Positions 34,961 to 46,500 of a stretch of DNA of 64,000 nt are shown piece after piece. The stretch's first letter is position 1. Each line of letters starts with the position of its first letter. The position numbers and the translations under genes are program-made. The notes under the pieces are model-generated. The model ran no database searches. It was not told the DNA's origin and was given only the letters and a program-made list of their open reading frames with translations. The DNA comes from Molossus alvarezi (taxonomy: Eukaryota > Chordata > Mammalia > Chiroptera > Molossidae): assembly GCA_037176705.1 (NCBI GenBank), contig CM073893.1, forward strand, positions 19,406,074 through 19,470,073, read 5' to 3'.

Positions 34961-35790
34961 GGAAATAGAACTGATATTGTGTAGTTTTTGCCACATCATC
35001 TTCTTCCCTTTCTCCCCTCTTCCAAATGAGGGAATACTACTTTGATCCCAGAACACTTACAGGGTCATCTTGACTCTTGGGCGGTCACTGCACAGTATAA
35101 GGCCTTGTACATAGACGCATGGATGTAGACGTTTCTCAGATGCTCTGCTCCATTTCTTCCTTCCATGCCATTGAATCGGTCAATTGATAAAGGCTTTGTC
35201 TAAGGGATGACCCAAGCATCTTTGTCTCTGGTCCCTTTCTCTTCATTTACAAGTGTCTGAGCACTTTCATTGCTCCCCTGGCAGCAGTTGGCCGATGGCT
35301 TGCTTTGGGCACGCGTGGGACATGAATCACATGCTTCATTCTACTGTACCAGAAAGTTATGTCTTAAAGATTTAGGCTTGAGACTAGCCAATACTTAAAT
35401 TAAAATGAATACATTGGCTTTAGTTTTAAAGAAAAAGTACTCAGAATTCAGAACCTCAAGAGAATGCTCCAGTGATAAAAGGTGGTAGATAAATTGTTTT
35501 ACATAATAGAAGGAACGAAAGGGGCTGGCAGCTGTGAGGTGGGAGAATCAGAAGGGAGCCACTCCATCAGGACAGGAATGAAGAGACAAGAAGCCCCCGT
35601 GGGAATTGTAGGCTGTGTGCTATGCAAGTATATGATCAAGCTCCTCTTTTTTCTCTGCTATGAAATAGAAGACTTTACACTATTCACTAAAGGTTTGTAT
35701 GAGTAGATTCTTGAAAGGACTCAAAGAAGAGGAGATGAAGGTAACAATTTGTATTCTGCCACTTGCAAATTCACAAACCCAAGACAAATG
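34961..35790. other. Unassigned sequence
   Basis: A 74-codon open frame (35482-35706) resembles nothing I know. I see no other signal. Confidence 0.4.
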
Positions 35791-35916
35791 TATTTGAACT
35801 AACACATTTCAAACTGTAATACTAAAAAAAGGTTCCCATGTATGGCCCCACAAACAATACATAAAAGTGCCTGTTCCCCACACCTTTGCTATTAGTCATT
35901 TGAAAAATGCAAATTA

Positions 35917-36169
35917 ACCCCTGGGTGATTTGGCTCAGCAGTTAGAGTGTCCGCCCTCAGACCAGAGAGTCCCCGGTTTGGTTCCCGCTAAGGGCACGTA
36001 CCTCGGTTGCAGTTTGTCCCCGGCCCTGGTTGGGGTAGTGTGGGTGGCAACCACTTGATGTGTCTCTGTCACGTCGATGTTTCTCTCTCTCTCTTCCTCC
36101 TTCTCTCCCTCCTGCTCTATCTGGAGATAAATGCAAAAATGTCTTCAGGTGAGGATAAAAAAAAAGAAA
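35917..36169 (+). mobile_element. VES-type SINE
   Basis: This is a full-length plus-strand copy with head, B box GGTTTGGTTCCC, body, CT stretch and GAGGATAAAA tail. Perfect 15-bp duplications, GAAAAATGCAAATTA, lie at 35902-35916 and 36170-36184. Confidence 0.95.
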
Positions 36170-36340
36170 GAAAAATGCAAATTAAAATCACAATCAGATA
36201 CTAGTATACATCTATTAGAACATCTAAAATTAGATAGGCCGACCATATTGAGTGTTTGTGAGAATGTGGGAAAACTGAAATTCTGATACATTGCTGATGG
36301 GAATGTAAAGTGGCTCAACCACTTTAGAAAATATTTAACA

Positions 36341-36530
36341 GCCCTGATCGGTTTGGCTCAGCGATTGGAGCGTCGTCCTGCGGTCTGGAGAGACCCGGGT
36401 TCGGTTCCCGCTGGGGGCGCGTGTCTCGGTTGCAGTTTGTCCCCGGCCTGGGTTGGGTTGTGCGGGTGGCAGCCCCTCGATGTGTTCTTTTCATGTCGGT
36501 GTTTCTCTCTCTCTCTAAAAAAAAAAAAAA
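36341..36530 (+). mobile_element. VES-type SINE, short 3' part
   Basis: The head and body are intact but the element passes from the CT stretch directly into a run of A, lacking the usual ATAAATGCAAAAATG tail. Perfect 15-bp duplications, AGAAAATATTTAACA, at 36326-36340 and 36531-36545 show that it inserted in this short form. Confidence 0.94.
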
Positions 36531-36689
36531 AGAAAATATTTAACAACTCTTAAAAGGTTAAACATACACCATTCCACTACTAGGATTTTGCTTAAGAGAA
36601 AAAGCAAAATGCCCATACAAAAACTTATATACAAAGGTTCGTAGCAGCTCTAAGTTGAGAAAAATTTGAGTTGAGAGAGAGAAACAGAG

Positions 36690-36965
36690 AAAAAGCTTGT
36701 TAGATGTTAAATTCAGACCTTGATTTGAAATCCAGTTCACCTTGAATAAGTCACTTAACCTCCTTAAGTTCAAGTTTCTCATTCATAAAATGAAGACAAT
36801 AATACAGTTCTGATCTTATGGGGTGGTTGTGATGATTAAATTAGGTTATATGTAAGGGCTTAGCACAGTGCCTTATGCATAATATGCATACAGTAAATTA
36901 TTATCATTATGATTAATTGTTCCTGGTATCTGGTACATTGTAAGTATTCAATAAATGTTATTGTT
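36690..36965 (+). repeat. MIR SINE
   Basis: The plus strand carries the MIR core and 3' end: AAGTCACTTAACCTCCTTAA, CATAAAATGAAGACAATAAT, GTTGTGATGATTAAATTAG and TTAGCACAGTGCC. MIR is an ancient tRNA-derived SINE shared across mammals. Confidence 0.88.
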
Positions 36966-39150
36966 GCCATGATTCCACACATCAAATCATTGTCCATGTT
37001 CATGTCTTATCACTAATTTATATTCTAAAGTCAAATAAATTCACGGCAAAGGAGAGGCCCTGAGACAGTAGTTTGGGGGACAATGTTAAAAACATCATCA
37101 TTTCATCTACAAATAGCTGTGACATGAAATTACATACCTGGTGTGTGGACAGAAGAGAACTGTATGACTCAGCGGGATCGGCTTTCTGGCATTATCACCA
37201 AAACACAATTCTCCATTCTGAGATGTATACAGTCAGGGAGCCATAGACCTGTGTCTACTGATGAGGGCCAGAAAGAGTATCCCTGGAATAAAAATAATCA
37301 CCTTCAAGTCCCAAGCACTAAAACAAAAGGGGAAGCCAGTGAGCTTTCTGAGGGGTGTTTATTTGGGGCAGTGGTTTCTCTGAGCTTTTAGGGAGATGTG
37401 GGAGACATATCTGAGTTATGAGCTAGTTTGAATGTCCCCACTGGGGAAAGGAAAGAGAAGAAGTTGAGACCATGGGAACCAGGAAGACTGGTTAAACTTG
37501 AGCCTGGGCATGGTGATTGATTAAGTAGGTGGAAGTGCTGGGTCACAGATGCAGATCACAAAAGGTAGAACTGTTGTCAGACAAGGGTTTGTGGAGAGAG
37601 AATCCTAGGGTTTGGAGGCCCAGAGCTAAGCCAGAGAGCAGCTACTGTCAAATCCTAATCAAAGTAAAGTCCAAAAGAAAGCCCTGTCCAATCCTGTGGA
37701 AAGAGACTGGACGAGGGTAGAAATGAGACGTGAATTTAGGAGAGCTTGGAATATAGCCACAGGCAGGTAGCATTTTGTCACATCTTCCTCATTTCTCCAT
37801 GATGTGTGTGTCTTGTCTATTTTGAAGTGGACTGTACACCACTGACTGATCACTGCTTCCTAATTTACCTAAAGTCTCACTCTTCATTTCTCCTATATGC
37901 TGCTTGGGAAGGCCTCTGGGAATAGGATCAATAGCCATTTGGGTGGTGATGTTGGGACAAGGGTTTGGTACATGGTCCATTTCCCAGGCTAGGTAGTTCC
38001 AGGTAACAGGGCCGGGATGTTTTTGCAGGCCTCTCTCCTAATTTTAATTTTAGAAACCCTGAAGCTAGCCTTAACTCAATCTACTGACTACATGGTCAAT
38101 TATTTCAATTTACAAAAAGAGTTAGATATTTAATTTTGTTCCTTATTTCACTGTGACATATATGAGATCATCAATTCAGACTATACTACTGAACTTTAGA
38201 AACATTATACCGGCCTTGCAAACTGAGAAAATGAATTGGTTTCCAAGTTTTCTCCAGTCACTTAGGTCTCATGCACCAAACTCTAGCTAGGAACTAGTAC
38301 ACCAGATAGAAATCTCAGAAAAGAAGAAGGTTAAATAGACACCAGTACTAAATAATAGAGTCTCAGCAGAGTTTCTTCTAGATGGGGTTCTTAAACGTTC
38401 TCACTGATGTGTACCTTGCTTTTTCACCAGTTGGGATGGCACTCCTGACCCAAAGCAGACCTGAGATCCTGAATGTTGAACAACTTGGCAGGAAGACAGT
38501 TCCTGCCTTTTCTCCAGGTTGCAGACTTGCTACAATATCTTCTGCAGACCCACATGGGTTCAGCCTGGAGTAGCAACATCAGCTTTGAGTTTCTGCTGTT
38601 GCAGGGCAGCCTTGTTTGATATCTGACTAGCCTTCAGGACGGTCTGTCCTCTAAAAGGCAATTTGGTTCAAGAACCAGTTGTGTAGGAAGGCTGTAAATG
38701 ACCAGTTCCCCTCCGGGAGTTGTAAGAATGCTCCCATTCTGATATGATATGAGGAGCACCAACTCACTGAAGACTGAGGGCAGAACAGGGAGAAAATATC
38801 AAGTCTATAAATGGTCCTGGGATTTATGGCCTACTGTATTTGCACTGGGATCAGGGCCACAACCCTATCTGTATGAGAGGTGAGTCTTCCTATTAATCAT
38901 CACATGAAGAGGTGGAGCTATTGGACCAAAAACAAACCTGCAGATAACCTGGCTCCGAATTTCACCGGCTGCCTACGATCAAGCTGTTCCTTCTTCAGAG
39001 TTCTGATGCAAGTGTGGGTGGAAAACACCTTGTCTATTTCTCTTACCCCAACTGGGATAAGTTAAATTCTGCTGAAGACTCCATTGATTTTAAAATAGAA
39101 TAAGAGAAAAATTACCACAGAGACTATGTAATGTAAGTATTTGTTTAATC
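36966..39150. other. Unassigned sequence
   Basis: I recognise no gene or named repeat. Short open frames (37143-37391, 38382-38573 and others) have no recognisable product. Base composition is near the window average and no CpG cluster is seen. Confidence 0.4.
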
Positions 39151-39159
39151 TCCTCTTTG

Positions 39160-39565
39160 TCCTCTCCTCTACATCCAAACGCCACTGCTCAGATTCAAGC
39201 TTGCACTGTCATTCATCTGGACTCCTGCAGCCTTGTCTCAGTTTCTTTCCCTATGTCCTCTGCCCCTTTCATGCCATTCTCCAAACTATCTCTGTTTAAA
39301 CTTCATCAACACTCTCACCCTGGCCAGTTTGGCTCAGCGGTTGAACATTGGCCTGCGGACCAGAGAGTCCTGGTTTTGGTTCCTGCTAGGGAAACATACC
39401 ACAAAAAGAAAGAAAGAAAGAAATTCATCAGCACTCTCAAGGAATTGCCTTTCCAGACTCATCTCCAGCTTTGTCTCCCCTGTGCTTTTGTGGCATTTCT
39501 CCACTTTAGATTACAAGGTCCAGAAGTGCAAGGCTATCTCTATTGTATTTGTCACAGCAACTATG
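39160..39565 (+). repeat. L2 LINE fragment split by a short SINE
   Basis: The text 'CATCTGGACTCCTGCAGCCT' at about 39215 and 'CAAACTATCTCTGTTTAAAC' after it follow the L2 3' region. Sequence after the SINE (39440 onward) seems to continue it, though more weakly. A head-only SINE at 39318-39423 splits it. Confidence 0.55.
39318..39423 (+). mobile_element. tRNA-head-only short SINE
   Basis: The VES-like tRNA head, with GGCTCAGCGGTTGA and GGTTTTGGTTCCTG boxes, ends after 'ACATACCACAAAAAG' and runs into an (AAAG)n tail. No VES body is present. The flanking duplication TTCATCAACACTCTCA / TTCATCAGCACTCTCA is at 39302-39317 and 39424-39439. It ends at the same point as the copies at 19863 and 60314. 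Confidence 0.88.
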
Positions 39566-40990
39566 GGAATACAGGGTACACAACACACAGGCCACAGACA
39601 GCTGTAGATTGTATTTCCTTTGTTCACCATCATGGTTGCCTGGCCCTGGCTCCCTGTGCTGATGGCCTGGCAGAATCAGCCATGCAAAGGGTAATTAGCA
39701 GAAGGAAGAAAGACCCTTTTTCAATTTTACTCTGGAGGCCTAGAATTTTTTTTTCATCTTTTTGGTTTTAAGAATGTAAAGTTTATTTGGGAGAATTAAA
39801 TGAATCAAAATTTCGTAAATGTCGGCTAAAGGGAGCCTATTTATTCTCTTTCCCACTAACTGAAAATTGTGCCAATTTTATTTTCTTGGTTACTGGAACA
39901 TGTCTTTCTAATAAAACTCATGTTTTTCTGAATTGTTTTTTCTCTAACAGGATGATTATGTCCCACAGGGTTAGAGAGTATTGTTAATTAAAACAATAGG
40001 ATACACAAAGAAAAATCACAAAAGTTTTTAGATCAGGAAATGCTTAAATGTTTCCAAAAATGTTTATCGGGAAATGTTATTCCAGAATCAAAACATTTCC
40101 TGTCTGAGGATTATACCATCAAGAAAAACCATGTGATTTCAGTTCTGGAGTCTTATTAAAAAAATTTTTAAATGGAACACATTATTTTTTAAAAAGCCAT
40201 TATAAATAACATGAGATAAATGGGAATTGCCCAGAACCATATGGCTTTTAAAAGTTTATTATTTACATAAAAATTTGATCCTCAAATCTTATAGAAAAAT
40301 ACAAGTAATAAAGTAGAAATTCTCCAATATCTCACCTCTCTTAATATTTAAGTGAACATAATCCTAGGCAGGTCTCTGTGTAAATGTATGCCCTTGAGTA
40401 CAATTTTATGTAAATGGTTTTGATGATAGTACTATATCAGCAACTAACATAAATGTATTTCCCTGCCAAAAAGTCTAGATCTGTAGTATTACTGTTCATA
40501 ATTGTGCATCACCTGTGTCCACTGGGATGTTCCAAGTTTTAGCAGCAGCTTTCCAAACATCAAATCCTCATGTGACAATGTGAAAAGCAGCTCAAAGGGA
40601 AGAGGGGTTGCTGAGTGGGTGGAGTCACTAGAATCCTCCTAGTGACTTCCTTGTACATGTCTATAGCCAGGAAGTCACATGTCCACCCCAGAGGATGCTA
40701 GATGGTATCTGCAGAACTATGCTAGAATACCCTATCCTCCCAGCCTCAATGGGATTTAAGGAGAGGTAATCCTCCCACAAGGTTGTCCTTAGATGCTAAG
40801 TCAGAAAATTGTTCTCTTTTAGTGTGACCTAGCTATATTTCCAAACTATGACCTGCAGAAACATAGGTCACAATAACAATGACATTATCTAAAATAACAT
40901 TTGAAAAGAAATTATAAATGATAAAATAATAGATAAAAAAAATAGAAACACAAAAGAAAATATCTACTCTAGAGGCTCTCTCTTCTTCTG
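39566..40990. other. Unassigned AT-rich sequence
   Basis: No gene or named repeat is recognised. The last ~200 bp (40800-40980) are AT-rich. Confidence 0.4.
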
Positions 40991-41017
40991 ACCAAGAAAC
41001 ATGTTGTGTTTAGTGGC

Positions 41018-41165
41018 CTTCTTTCTCTTCTCTTCTTCTACCTCCTCCTTCTCTCCCCGTATCCCTCCTCTATTTCTTCCTCCTCTTCAACTTTCTTCCT
41101 CTTCCTCCTTCCCACCTTCCTCGCTCCTCCTCCTCCTCCTCTTCCTTCTCCTCTGCTTCCCTGGA
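41018..41165. repeat. Long pyrimidine (CTT/TCC-rich) tract
   Basis: About 150 bases are almost pure C and T on the + strand, with blocks of CTCCTCCTCCTCCTCCT near 41125. Such tracts can form triplex DNA. Open frames across it (41001-41312) are products of composition, not genes. Confidence 0.85.
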
Positions 41166-41169
41166 ACTG

Positions 41170-42169
41170 CTCCCGTCAGTCAGACTCCTTACCCCAGTAC
41201 TTTGCAACCTTCACCTTCTGGCCAGTCAGCTTTGCCAGAATTTGGTCAGCCAAGTGAACCCATGTCTTTGCTTTATGTTAGAATTTGCAGTATATTATTA
41301 TCTGAAATGTAGGAAACATCAAAATGCAATACAAATGACCAATTTCATAAAGCCTTGAGGAATTTAAATTTTAGAAAACTAATCTGCTTCGTAAGGTCAT
41401 TACCCAATCAGTGGTACACCAGTCACCAAAGTACAGGTCTCTTTCATTAATTAATGTATTCATTTAATCTGTAACAAGGTTACCTATGGAGAAACTTACT
41501 TGTATTTCATTTTTGCTGCTGGATACTCAACAAAGAGAAAAGAAAATTTTTTCTCTTTCCTGAGATATAACTAGACTTTTCCAAATTCCCAAGAAAAGTC
41601 AAAAGAAGGTGGAACATTGGTACCTGGCTATGCGGGGGAAAAGCAGGATTAAATGTCTCTGCTTTGGAGGATTAAAAAGGGAAGACAGTCCCCTTATGGC
41701 TGGGCCCAGTGTGGAATGGAGAAAGAACAAGGGCTCCAAGTTTTACTGGAGTAGAGCCATGAATCGAATCCAGTACAGTGGCAGGACATTGAGGGGAGAT
41801 GGCCCCAGGAGTGGCTGAGAGCTGAACACTTCTTGAGAATGAGTGAAATCACCAAGGGAAAAAGAAGAGAGAAGCCAAGGATGAACTCTGGAAATGCCAA
41901 GGACTGGAAATGTGGGGGATGAGAGGTGATCAGCCAACAGACCTGCCAGTTACATAGAAGACCCAAGAGAGAGGGGCTCCTGAAAGCCAAGCAAAGAAAG
42001 TGAATGCTTCAAGATAGCAGGTGTGAACAACTGTTTCAAATACTGCAGATAGTTGGAGTGAGATAACTGAGAATTAACCGTTGATTTTGCAATATGGAGG
42101 TCACTGGTGACTTTTCCAAGAGCAGATTCAGTGGAGAGGTAGGGGCAAAAGACTAATTGGAGTATATTC
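41170..42169. other. Unassigned sequence
   Basis: No gene or named repeat is recognised between the pyrimidine tract and the small L1 insertion. A 98-codon minus frame (41694-41990) resembles nothing known. Confidence 0.4.
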
Positions 42170-42183
42170 AAGAATGAATAGGT

Positions 42184-42305
42184 TATGGACAACAAAGGTG
42201 GAGACAGGGTGGGGAGGGTGGGGAAGGGAGGAATCAGTTGGGGGCGGGGGAGAAACATCTGTAACAAAAATAAATTAATTAATTTAAAAAATAAAATAAA
42301 ATAAA
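42184..42305 (+). mobile_element. Very short 5'-truncated L1 insertion (3' end only)
   Basis: About 80 bp of the L1 3' UTR, G-rich and ending GAGAAACATCTGTAACAAAA, are followed by an A/T-rich tail. Perfect 14-bp duplications, AAGAATGAATAGGT, lie at 42170-42183 and 42306-42319. It is a bona fide insertion of about 120 bp, not a leftover. Confidence 0.94.
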
Positions 42306-42639
42306 AAGAATGAATAGGTAGAAGGATGAGGATACAGTGAGTATAAATGGCTTTTTTTTTTTTTTTTTTGAGGAGTTATGGGAGAAAGCAGAGAAATAGG
42401 GTGGTAGCTGAGAAAATGGTACACAATGTTAATATGCTTATGGGAATAATCCAGAATAGAGAGAGAAAAAGAAAGAATAATGTAGGATAGAGAAGTGACA
42501 ACTGCTAGCATAACATCATTGAGAAGGTAAAAGACAGCTCTCACACAAAAGTGAAAGAGTTGGACTAGATGGAAGCGTGTATATTTCATTCTCAAGAACA
42601 GGAGGCAATACAGAGTGTACCAGTCCAGATGTAGGTGCA

Positions 42640-42955
42640 ATGCACTGAATGTCTGTGTCTTCTCAAAATAAATTTTTAAACCCTACCCCCCAATGTGATG
42701 ATATTAGAAGCTGAGGCTTTGGGGAGGTAATTAGGTCATAAGGTGGAGCGCTCCTGAATATGATTAGTGCCTTTATAAAAGAAATTCCAGAGAGTACTCT
42801 TGCCTTCTTCCCACTTCGTGAGAATACAATGAAAAGATGGCAGTCTGCAACCCAGAAAAGGGAACTAACCTCAAACTTCCAGTTTCCAAAACGAAGAAAA
42901 ATAAAGTTCCGTTGCTTATAAGCCATCCAGTCTATGGTACTTTGTTAAACCAGCC
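42640..42955 (+). repeat. MaLR-type LTR (MST/MLT1-like)
   Basis: The text 'ACCCCCCAATGTGATGATAT', 'GGGGAGGTAATTAGGTCATA', 'GATTAGTGCCTTTATAAAAG' and 'CAGTCTATGGTACTTTGTTA' follows the LTR consensus of the mammalian MaLR group. It is a solo LTR with no internal coding sequence and is old and decayed. Confidence 0.7.
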
Positions 42956-43218
42956 AGAACTAAATTAGACAGTAGGATAAACTTGATAGATGTGGTGATG
43001 GAAATTTTGACCCCTGAAATACTGACCAATATTGTCAAAGTATAACTATTCAGTCTGATAAATTTAGCAATGTTGTAATATCAATAGGCTAAATTATCCA
43101 AACAATTTTGAAGGGAACTATGTGATTTAGTCATCTTTCCCTCTTGCTTTTAGTTGTTACTTCCCTGGAAAAAATTGTTGGTCCCAGATAAAGTAAATAT
43201 AGTTAAGGGAAAAAAATT

Positions 43219-43664
43219 TGTTTTTTTCTTTATTGAGAGAGAGGAAGAGAAGAGAGAGAGAGAGAGACAGATAAAAACATTGATGAGCCCTGGCCGGTTT
43301 GGCTCAGCGGTTGGAGCGTCGGCCTACGGTACAGAGAGACCCGGGTTCAGTTCCCGTAAGGGCATGTACCTCGGTTGCAGTTTGTCCCCGGCCCTGGTTG
43401 GTCGTGCGGGTGGCAGCCACTCGATGTGTCCCTTCACATTGATGTTTCTCTCTCTCTCTCTTCCTCTCTCTCCCTCCCGCTCTATCTGAACAAAAAATGG
43501 AAAAATGTCCTCTGGTGAGGATAAAAACAAACAAACAAAAAAAACATTGATGAGAATTGCATGCCCCCACTGGGGACTGGGCCCACAACCTGGGTACATG
43601 CACTGACCAGGGACCTCCTGGAGCATGGATCAACGCTCAACCACTGAGCCACACCGGCTGAGCA
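43219..43664 (-). mobile_element. VES-related SINE (old type) split by another SINE
   Basis: A minus-strand old-type SINE has its tail and GA stretch at 43219-43272 and its body and head at 43555-43664 ('CACTGAGCCACACCGGCTGAG'). The outer duplication AAGGGAAAAAAATT sits at 43205-43218 and 43665-43678. A plus-strand VES inserted into its middle. Confidence 0.88.
43288..43539 (+). mobile_element. VES-type SINE nested in an opposite-strand SINE
   Basis: The full-length plus-strand copy lies between duplications AAAAACATTGATGAG at 43273-43287 and 43540-43554, derived from the body of the host SINE. It shows that the younger VES type came after the older type. Confidence 0.95.
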
Positions 43665-43854
43665 AAGGGAAAAAAATTATATATGTAGATTTTTTTTAAA
43701 GAACAGTTTTAACTTCTGAGAAATATTCACAATTTTTAAAACAGCAATAATAAATAACATATTATTGTTAGATAATTGTCAGGATTTAACTAAAATTTAA
43801 TGTAAGGGATGTATGAGCTTCAGCTGTCAATATGTGGAAAGGATGAAATGCATA

Positions 43855-44030
43855 AGGCAGACAGATCGGCCTTGGGACTGAAGGAAGTGACTTAATCTCT
43901 CGGAGTTGCCTTAGATGTAAATTGAGGATAAACCCTGCCTTAACGGATTTTTGTGAGCTCTAAATAAGATAATATAGTTAAAGCATTCAATAGATCCTCA
44001 AAAAATGGTAGTTATCATTTTTAAATCTAT
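43855..44030 (+). repeat. MIR SINE
   Basis: The text GACTTAATCTCTCGGAGTTG, TGTAAATTGAGGATAAACCC, GTGAGCTCTAAATAAGATAA and TAAAGCATTCAATAGATCC follows the MIR 3' half on the plus strand. Confidence 0.75.
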
Positions 44031-44173
44031 TGGTTTGAACTGTTACTGAGAGCAAACATATTGGTTGACAAATTTCTTCCATTTATGAAGTATAACTAGT
44101 GGAGGAAACTGGAGGCAGGAACATAGGACCTCTCTGTACTATCTTCACAACTTCCTATGAACCTATAGTTTTA

Positions 44174-44251
44174 TTTTTTGTTGCAATTTTTATTAATTTA
44201 TTTTTTACAGATGTTTCTCCTTTTCCCCCCTGGATACCCTCCTCCCCATCC
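44174..44251 (-). mobile_element. 78-bp 5'-truncated L1 insertion
   Basis: The minus strand carries only the last bases of the L1 3' UTR plus an A-rich tail (the complement of ACAGATGTTTCTCCTTTTCC is visible at about 44208). Perfect 16-bp duplications, TGAACCTATAGTTTTA, flank it at 44158-44173 and 44252-44267. It is among the shortest L1 insertions one can still prove. Confidence 0.93.
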
Positions 44252-44394
44252 TGAACCTATAGTTTTAAAGAGAAAAGTTACTTAGGCTTTTGTAAAAAAT
44301 GGCTATACCTTCCTCCCATCTTGTGCAATGGCATAATTGTTATCATTTATCTGATGGATAATGAAATCCTGCTATTTTCCTATGAGTGGGATGA

Positions 44395-44512
44395 TGCATT
44401 GAAAAAAACATTGATATTATGAGTCCAAAGACTTGAGATAAGTTACTTCACAATCTAGGTGTCTATAAAATGAGGATTTATATTTAATCTCTCTCAGCTC
44501 TATGATTTTGAA
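44395..44512 (+). repeat. MIR-like fragment
   Basis: 'GATAAGTTACTTCACAATCT', 'CTATAAAATGAGGATTTATA' and 'CTCTCAGCTCTATGA' resemble the MIR core on the plus strand, though strongly decayed. Confidence 0.5.
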
Positions 44513-44884
44513 TTATAAAATATAAATAAAAAGCAACAGTTAAGGCAAAAAATTATGTAAAATTACCAAGACTTGCTAAATAAATATCTTCTGCTAAAAG
44601 TGACTGAAGGATAAACATTTACTAACTATATATAGTAAAGGGTAAATTTTTAAATAGTATATATATTTTAAGATTATTATACTTATAATGTTCTATAAAT
44701 CCAAAATACTGTACTTAAAATATTACATTGATTCAAAATGTGGTGAAATCAGATACCTGTCTACAGAGCTGATGGTACTCTATGGAAGTGATTTCTAAAC
44801 ATTTTTGACCATGTACTCTGATGACAAAAAATATACACTATTGTAAATCTACATGTGAAATATTAGTGCAGTTCAATTTCTTTG
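44513..44884. other. Unassigned AT-rich sequence
   Basis: Very AT-rich with TATATA runs near 44630 and 44660. No gene or named repeat is recognised. Confidence 0.45.
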
Positions 44885-45729
44885 TAAATTTTTTTAAAAT
44901 TACAATGTAAATTCAATATTATTTTGTACTAGTTTTAGGTGTACAACATAGTTATTAGACAATCATATACTTTACAAAGTGGTCCCCCCAATATTTCCAG
45001 TACTCAGCTGGCACCATATATAGTTATTAGAATATTATTGACTGTATTTCCTATGCCATACTTTACATCCACATGACTGTTTTGTAACTACCAATCTGTA
45101 CCTCTCAATCCCTTCACCTTTTTCACCTAATGCCCCAACCACCCTCTCTTCTGGCAACCTAATGATTCTCTGTATCTATAAGTCTACTCCAATTTTGTTC
45201 ACTTATATTGTTCTAAGATTCCACATATAAGTGAAATAATGAGATTTGTCTTTGTCTAATTTCACTTAGCATAATACACTATAGGTCTACCCATGCTATC
45301 ACACATGGTAAAATTTCATTTTTTATGGTCAAGTAATATTCCATTATATACATGTACCACTGCTTTAAAAAAAAAACGTATCTTTATTGTTGACTGTATT
45401 ACAGATGTCCCCCCTTTTTCCCCCATTGACCCCCTCCTCCCCAATCCTGCCCCACTCCTGCCTTCCCCACACTATTGTTTGTGTCCACTGGTTATGCATA
45501 TATGCATAGAAGTTTTTTGGTTTATCTCTTCTTGCCCTCCTTCCCTTTCCCTGTGAGGTTCATTAGTCTAACACCAATTTGTACTTCTTAATTCCTTTAT
45601 CTTCTTCACCCATCCCCCCAGCCCCCTCTTGACAAACAATAAAAGTTCTCTGTATCTATGATTTTGTTTCTGTTCTTCGTGCTCATTTTGTTTGTACATT
45701 TAATCGTTGATAGATATGTATTTATTGCC

Positions 45730-45971
45730 TTTTTTTTTATCCTCACCCGAGGACATTTTTCCATTTTTTATTCAGATAGAGTGGGAAGGAGCGAGAGAGA
45801 GAGAGAGAAATAGCTATGTGAAAGGGACACATCGAGTGGTTGCCACCCACACGACCCAACCAGGGCAGGAGACAAATTGCAACCGAGGTAAATGCCCTTA
45901 GCAGGAACCAAACCCGGGTCTCTCCAGACCACAGTTTGATGCTCTAACCGCTGAGCCAAACCGGCCAGGGC
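45730..45971 (-). mobile_element. VES-type SINE
   Basis: Full-length minus-strand copy in the 3' part of the half-L1. Perfect 11-bp duplications, TATTTATTGCC, lie at 45719-45729 and 45972-45982. Confidence 0.95.
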
Positions 45972-46348
45972 TATTTATTGCCATTTTATTGTTCATATTT
46001 TTGTTCTTCTTCTCCTTCAAGAAGACCCTTTAACATTTCATATAATACTGGTTTGGTGGTGATGAACTCTTTTAGCTTTTTCTTGTCTGAAACACTCTTT
46101 ATATGTCCATCGATTCTAAATGATAGCTTTGCAGGATAGAGGAATCTTGGTTGTAGGTCGTTGCTTTTCATCACTTTGAATATCTCCTGCCACTCCTTTC
46201 TGGCCTGCAAAGTTTCTTTTGAGAAATTGGCTGACAGTCTTACGGAAGCTACTTTGTAGGTAACTGCATTTTTTTTGCTGCTTCTAAGATTCTCATTTTG
46301 TCTTTAACCTTTGGCATTTGGTTATGATGTGTCTTGTTGTAGACCTCT

Positions 46349-46430
46349 TTCGGTTCATATTGTTTGGGTCTCTCTGCACTTCCTGGACTTTCGGTTCATA
46401 TTGTTTGGGTCTCTCTGCACTTCCTGGACT
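46349..46430. repeat. 41-bp perfect tandem duplication
   Basis: The unit starting CGGTTCATATTGTTTGGGTC recurs exactly at 46351 and 46392 and ends in ...CACTTCCTGGACTTT. It lies in the ORF1 region of the half-L1 and is not present in the other half-L1 at the equivalent site (21375-21410). Confidence 0.92.
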
Positions 46431-46500
46431 TTTATGTCTGTTTCCTTCACCAAGTTAGGGAAAGCTTCTGTCATGATTTTTTCAAATAGGTTTTCAACTT

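Larger units (their letters stand above)
35860..36680 (+). mobile_element. Old L1 ORF2 3' fragment carrying two SINEs
   Basis: Decayed L1 ORF2 C-terminal text is readable in three parts: 'GTCATTTGAAAAATGCAAAT' (about 35896), 'GATACATTGCTGATGGGAAT' (about 36285) and 'CCACTACTAGGATTTTGC' (about 36574). Two VES SINEs (35917-36169 and 36341-36530) split it. Confidence 0.72.

Noticed and set aside
41001..41312. 103-codon serine/phenylalanine/leucine-rich frame
   Set aside because: It is the translation of a pyrimidine tract; composition explains it.
42640..42955. Part of a coding endogenous retrovirus
   Set aside because: Only LTR-like text is present, with no gag, pol or env sequence around it.
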